A stretch of DNA of 64,000 nt from Prochlorococcus sp. AG-355-I04 (GTDB taxonomy: Bacteria > Cyanobacteriota > Cyanobacteriia > PCC-6307 > Cyanobiaceae): positions 124,001-188,000 of the forward strand of contig QCDL01000001.1 of NCBI GenBank assembly GCA_003280915.1. The letters are read 5' to 3'. A program made the position numbers and the translations under genes. The notes below the pieces were generated by a model. The model saw only the letters and a program-made list of their open reading frames with translations. It was not told the DNA's origin and did not search any database. Positions 61,398-64,000 of this stretch are shown one piece after another. Positions within the stretch are counted from its first letter, which is position 1; every line of letters begins with the position of its first letter.

Positions 61398-62636
61398 TCA
61401 AGTCGTATATTCGCTATTTATTTCAACATACTTTTTAGAAAGATCGCACCCCCAAGCTGTACCTTTCGATTCGCCAGAATTTAGATTAATCACAATTTTT
61501 ACAATATCATCCACTAAATATCTCCCTTTCATTCTGGACTTAATATAATCTGCAACTTTTTGTGGATCATATTTATTTAACTTGCCGTTTTCCAAAATCT
61601 GAGCGTTTCCTATATACAAGTCAACGTCATGAAGATTAAATTTAACTCCAGAATTACCAGCAGCAGAAATGATTCGTCCCCAATTCGGATCACAACCATG
61701 TATCGCAGTTTTTACCAAGGCAGAATTACAAATAGATTTCGCGAGCATAATTGCATCATCTGTATTTTTTGCTCCTTGAACCAAAACTTCTAATAAACAA
61801 TTTGCTCCCTCTCCATCCCTTGCGATATTTTTTGCCAAGTTTTGACATACAATATCAATCCCTTGTTGGATAATTGGAAAAAACCTTTTTTCAATTTTCT
61901 CTCCTGCATTTATTGCAACAAAAGAATCATTTGTGCTTGTCTCTCCATCAACTGATATTGCATTAAAAGATTTTTTAACTGCAATAGCAATCATTTTGTC
62001 CCATTCTTCTTTTTGAATGCCCGCATCACAGGTTAGAAAAGCAAGCATTGTAGCCATATTGGGGTAAATCATTCCTGAACCTTTTGCAAATCCTGCTATT
62101 TTTATTTTTCTACCTTTAATAATCGTCTCTATTGACACTTTTTTCAAAGTCAAATCGGTAGTTAAAATTGCTTCTGCTGCATTTTGAAAATTTTTACCCT
62201 TTAAATCATTAACTAAATTCGGTAAATTTTTTACTAAATCATTTATTTGTATTGGAACACCAATCACACCAGTCGAGCACATTAAAACTTCTTCTTCTTT
62301 TATTCCTAAAAGTTCCGCAATCTTTCCTGTAGCAATTTGAAAATGTTGAACACCAAGATTTCCCGTACAAGCATTAGCTTGACCAGAATTAATTAATATT
62401 GCCCTTACAAAACCTGAAGTTATTTTAATCCTTTCCTCACAAATATCCACACAAGAAGCGCGAACTATTGATTGGGTAAACATCCCACTAAAAACACTTC
62501 CTTCTGGAGCGAGTATTAGTGCTAAATCTTTTTTATTAGAAGCTTTTAAACCAGCAGATATCCCAGCAAAAAGAAACCCCTTTGGTGTTACCTTTCTGTC
62601 ATCAACAAACGACCAATTGGAATCTGGCTGGCTCAA
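61398..62636 (-). CDS. argJ: Glutamate N-acetyltransferase / amino-acid acetyltransferase ArgJ
   Basis: A 412-residue bifunctional arginine-pathway enzyme that transfers acetyl groups from N-acetylornithine to glutamate. It is made as a precursor that cleaves itself before T196 in PNMATMLAF (A195/T196), and oxyanion residues lie in CSTGVIG (120-126); DGEGANCLLEV and the C-terminal DLSKKYVEINSEYTT are family features. The last residues (NSEYTT) are encoded by the core repeat shared with two downstream sites, so the gene end appears to be an integration site that is restored on each insertion. Divergent from coaE. Confidence 0.95.
   Translation of the reverse strand: MSQPDSNWSFVDDRKVTPKGFLFAGISAGLKASNKKDLALILAPEGSVFSGMFTQSIVRASCVDICEERIKITSGFVRAILINSGQANACTGNLGVQHFQIATGKIAELLGIKEEEVLMCSTGVIGVPIQINDLVKNLPNLVNDLKGKNFQNAAEAILTTDLTLKKVSIETIIKGRKIKIAGFAKGSGMIYPNMATMLAFLTCDAGIQKEEWDKMIAIAVKKSFNAISVDGETSTNDSFVAINAGEKIEKRFFPIIQQGIDIVCQNLAKNIARDGEGANCLLEVLVQGAKNTDDAIMLAKSICNSALVKTAIHGCDPNWGRIISAAGNSGVKFNLHDVDLYIGNAQILENGKLNKYDPQKVADYIKSRMKGRYLVDDIVKIVINLNSGESKGTAWGCDLSKKYVEINSEYTT
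61401..61424. repeat. Core repeat copy 3, the 3' end of argJ
   Basis: GTATATTCGCTATT at 61405-61418 lies inside argJ and in reverse encodes N-S-E-Y-T before the last Thr and TGA (61398-61400). It is the live member of the three core copies. Confidence 0.85.
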
Positions 62637-62712
62637 ACTTTTTGATAATTTAATTCATACTAACTACTCTTTAATACTAAAGAAACTAAGTAATTAGATT
62701 ATTATTAATTAT

Positions 62713-63330
62713 ATGGATATTCTTCAAAAATCAAAAAACAACCAAAGAAGGATTGGTTTAACAGGAGGTATTGCAAGTGGGAAGACAACCATAACCAATT
62801 ACATTAGAAAACATAAAAACATACCAATATTAGATGCAGATCATTTTTCAAGAGAATTAATCAAACCAAACACATATGGATATAAGAAAATTTTAGATTA
62901 TTTTGGCAATACAATTATCGATAATAAGAGCAATTCAGAAAGGGAAATAAACAGAAAACTTTTAAGGAAAATTATTTTTAAACATTCATCAAGCAAGGAA
63001 TGGATTGAAAAACTACTGCACCCCTTAATTAAAGAAAGAATGATAAATGAATGCAGTCAATACAAAAATAATCAAACCATAGTATTGGTTATTCCATTAT
63101 TGTTTGAAGCAAAATTTGAAGATATTTGCACTGAAATATGGTTAGTTAAATGTCCTAAAGAACTACAAAAAAACAGACTTATCACAAGAGATAAAATTAG
63201 CGAAAAAGAAGCATATGAATTGATAAATTTTCAATTAAGTTTTGAAGAAAAAAGAAAATTTTCAGATATTATTTTAGATAATTCGGATGATCAAAATAAG
63301 TGGGTCAATACGATAAAAGAGCTTCTTTAA
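62713..63330 (+). CDS. coaE: Dephospho-CoA kinase
   Basis: A 205-residue P-loop kinase that completes coenzyme A synthesis. Walker A is GLTGGIASGKTTI (about 15-27), the substrate-binding motif is ILDADHFSRELI (about 39-50), and VLVIPLLFEAKFED near 116-129 is the CoaE core. Complete. Together with coaX it places two CoA-pathway steps in the window, in separate operons. Converges on gatB, three bases apart. Confidence 0.94.
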   Translation: MDILQKSKNNQRRIGLTGGIASGKTTITNYIRKHKNIPILDADHFSRELIKPNTYGYKKILDYFGNTIIDNKSNSEREINRKLLRKIIFKHSSSKEWIEKLLHPLIKERMINECSQYKNNQTIVLVIPLLFEAKFEDICTEIWLVKCPKELQKNRLITRDKISEKEAYELINFQLSFEEKRKFSDIILDNSDDQNKWVNTIKELL

Positions 63331-63333
63331 GCT

Positions 63334-64000
63334 TTAGCTATTTAATTTTTCCATAAGAAGTTTATTTGCAAGTTTAGGGTCAGCTTTACCTTTTGTTCTT
63401 TTCATAAGTTGACCCACAAAAAAACCAAGCAACTTAGTTTTGCCATTTTTAAATGCTTGAACTTCATTTGGATGTTCGTTTATAAGTTCATCAATTATTG
63501 GCAAAATACTTGAAGAATCAGATATCATTGCCAACCCTTTTTCTTCAACTAATTTTTTCGGAGAAATATTTTTTTGAATAAGTTCAGGTAAAATTTCTTT
63601 TGCAATTTTTCCACTAATTATATTTTTTGAAATCATGCTAATCATTTCAGCAAGATTTTCAGGACTAAGCTTTAATTCACTAAAACTTAGTTTGTTTGAT
63701 TTTAAATAGCCCACAATATCACTTGTTACCCAATTTGAAGCTAGTTTGGCCTCGGCACCATTTGCGACTGTTTCTTCAAAAAAGTTTGCCATGCTTATTT
63801 CATCAGAAATTACCCTTGCATCATATGCAGACAACCCAAATTGACTTACATATTTATTTCTTTTCTTTGATGGTAATTCTGGTAATTCTTTAAACCATAT
63901 TTCTTTTTGGGCTTTTGTTATTTCAATTGGACCTAAGTCAGGATCAGGAAAATATCTATAGTCACTACTACCTTCTTTTAATCTCATACTTTTCGTTAAT
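63334..64000 (-). CDS. gatB: Asp-tRNA(Asn)/Glu-tRNA(Gln) amidotransferase subunit B, C-terminal part
   Basis: The visible 222 residues are the C-terminal half of GatB; the frame continues past the window edge. MRLKEGSSDYRYFPDPDLGPI (split here as MRLKEGSSDYRY and FPDPDLGPI) is the conserved junction, and the YqeY-like tail includes GFFVGQLMKRTKGKADP and NKLLMEKLNS. GatB, with GatA and GatC, converts Glu-tRNA(Gln) to Gln-tRNA(Gln) in cyanobacteria. The 5' end is missing only because of the window boundary. Confidence 0.94.
   Translation of the reverse strand, partial: LTKSMRLKEGSSDYRYFPDPDLGPIEITKAQKEIWFKELPELPSKKRNKYVSQFGLSAYDARVISDEISMANFFEETVANGAEAKLASNWVTSDIVGYLKSNKLSFSELKLSPENLAEMISMISKNIISGKIAKEILPELIQKNISPKKLVEEKGLAMISDSSSILPIIDELINEHPNEVQAFKNGKTKLLGFFVGQLMKRTKGKADPKLANKLLMEKLNS

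Larger units (their letters stand above)
56857..61418. mobile_element. Candidate integrative cassette B (4.5 kb) at the argJ 3' end
   Basis: Bounded by the second (56857-56870) and third (61405-61418) core copies, the third being the live 3' end of argJ. Different repeats from cassette A lie inside both ends: GTTATA-N5-GYTACA twice on the left and once on the right, and ATCACT(G) near each. Cargo: two small overlapping genes, a secreted TPR protein and the nuclease-protease-TPR fusion. No recombinase is encoded. Direct repeats and end repeats are seen; mobility is inferred. Confidence 0.6.

Noticed and set aside
1-64000. Insertion sequences, prophage structural genes and CRISPR arrays
   Set aside because: No transposase, integrase, capsid or terminase frame and no regularly spaced repeat-spacer array was found. 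The holin-like gene at 51 kb belongs to a widespread non-phage superfamily.

Overview
The window looks like chromosome from a high-light Prochlorococcus. It is very AT-rich and densely packed, with intergenic gaps usually under 100 bp and many 1 to 25 bp overlaps. It carries picocyanobacterial hallmarks: two high-light-inducible proteins (Hli), PsbX next to Ycf66, a cyanobacterial DUF3120 and DUF512 pair, a PetL-like 30-residue peptide, and a two-piece (circularly permuted) tmRNA with the tag ANKIVSFSRQTALVAA. The strain cannot be fixed from sequence alone.

Layout. 1-12.1 kb: end of a RibD-C type reductase, a FemAB-like acyltransferase, DUF4346, PetL-like peptide, rimO, VKOR-thioredoxin fusion, nadB-DUF3120, DUF512 radical-SAM protein, a TolC-like porin coupled to an IMPase, YihY, a zinc-ribbon membrane protein and an Hli. 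12.2-17.3 kb: small cyanobacterial proteins, HtrA-type protease, ABC-F ATPase, a Nif11-like peptide, and a ribbon-helix-helix regulator divergent from an unknown gene across an inverted repeat. 17.3-30 kb: KtrA/KtrB K+ uptake with an SLC13 carrier, NDH-2, cysH, coaX, PrxQ, phosphopantetheinyl transferase, rarA, pgm, DUF4912. 30-36.8 kb: sufBCDS and an S9 peptidase. 36.8-43.4 kb: def, HIT, SbmA-like ABC exporter, Hli, ycf66, psbX, yggT, accC. 43.6-54.1 kb: tRNA-Leu(AAG), LpxB-related protein, PRC-barrel protein, smc, LigD_N-like protein, two envelope-type small proteins, RNA methyltransferase, tmRNA, aldo/keto reductase. 54.3-55.1 kb: orphan ParA and a small membrane protein. 61.4-64 kb: argJ, coaE, and the C-terminal part of gatB.

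Accessory region. Between the ParA pair and argJ (55,123-61,418) lies a block of non-housekeeping DNA. It is punctuated by three direct copies of GTATATTCGCTATT. The third copy is the actual 3' end of argJ; the second also reads, in reverse, as an argJ-like C-terminus with a stop; the first reads as an eroded argJ end. The three copies delimit two tandem units. Unit A (about 1.7 kb) carries a YadA-like surface protein and has ATCACAG repeats just inside both ends. Unit B (about 4.5 kb) carries two tiny overlapping genes, a secreted TPR protein, and a 962-residue protein joining a Cas4/RecB-like PD-(D/E)XK nuclease, three repeated linker motifs, a trypsin-like protease and TPRs. Unit B has its own end repeats, GTTATA-N5-GYTACA and ATCACT, at both ends. 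No integrase is visible. My reading is that these are two non-autonomous integrative cassettes stacked at the argJ 3' end, and that the nuclease-protease-TPR gene is a good candidate for an undescribed defence or stress system. The repeats and domains are seen directly; mobility and function are inferred.
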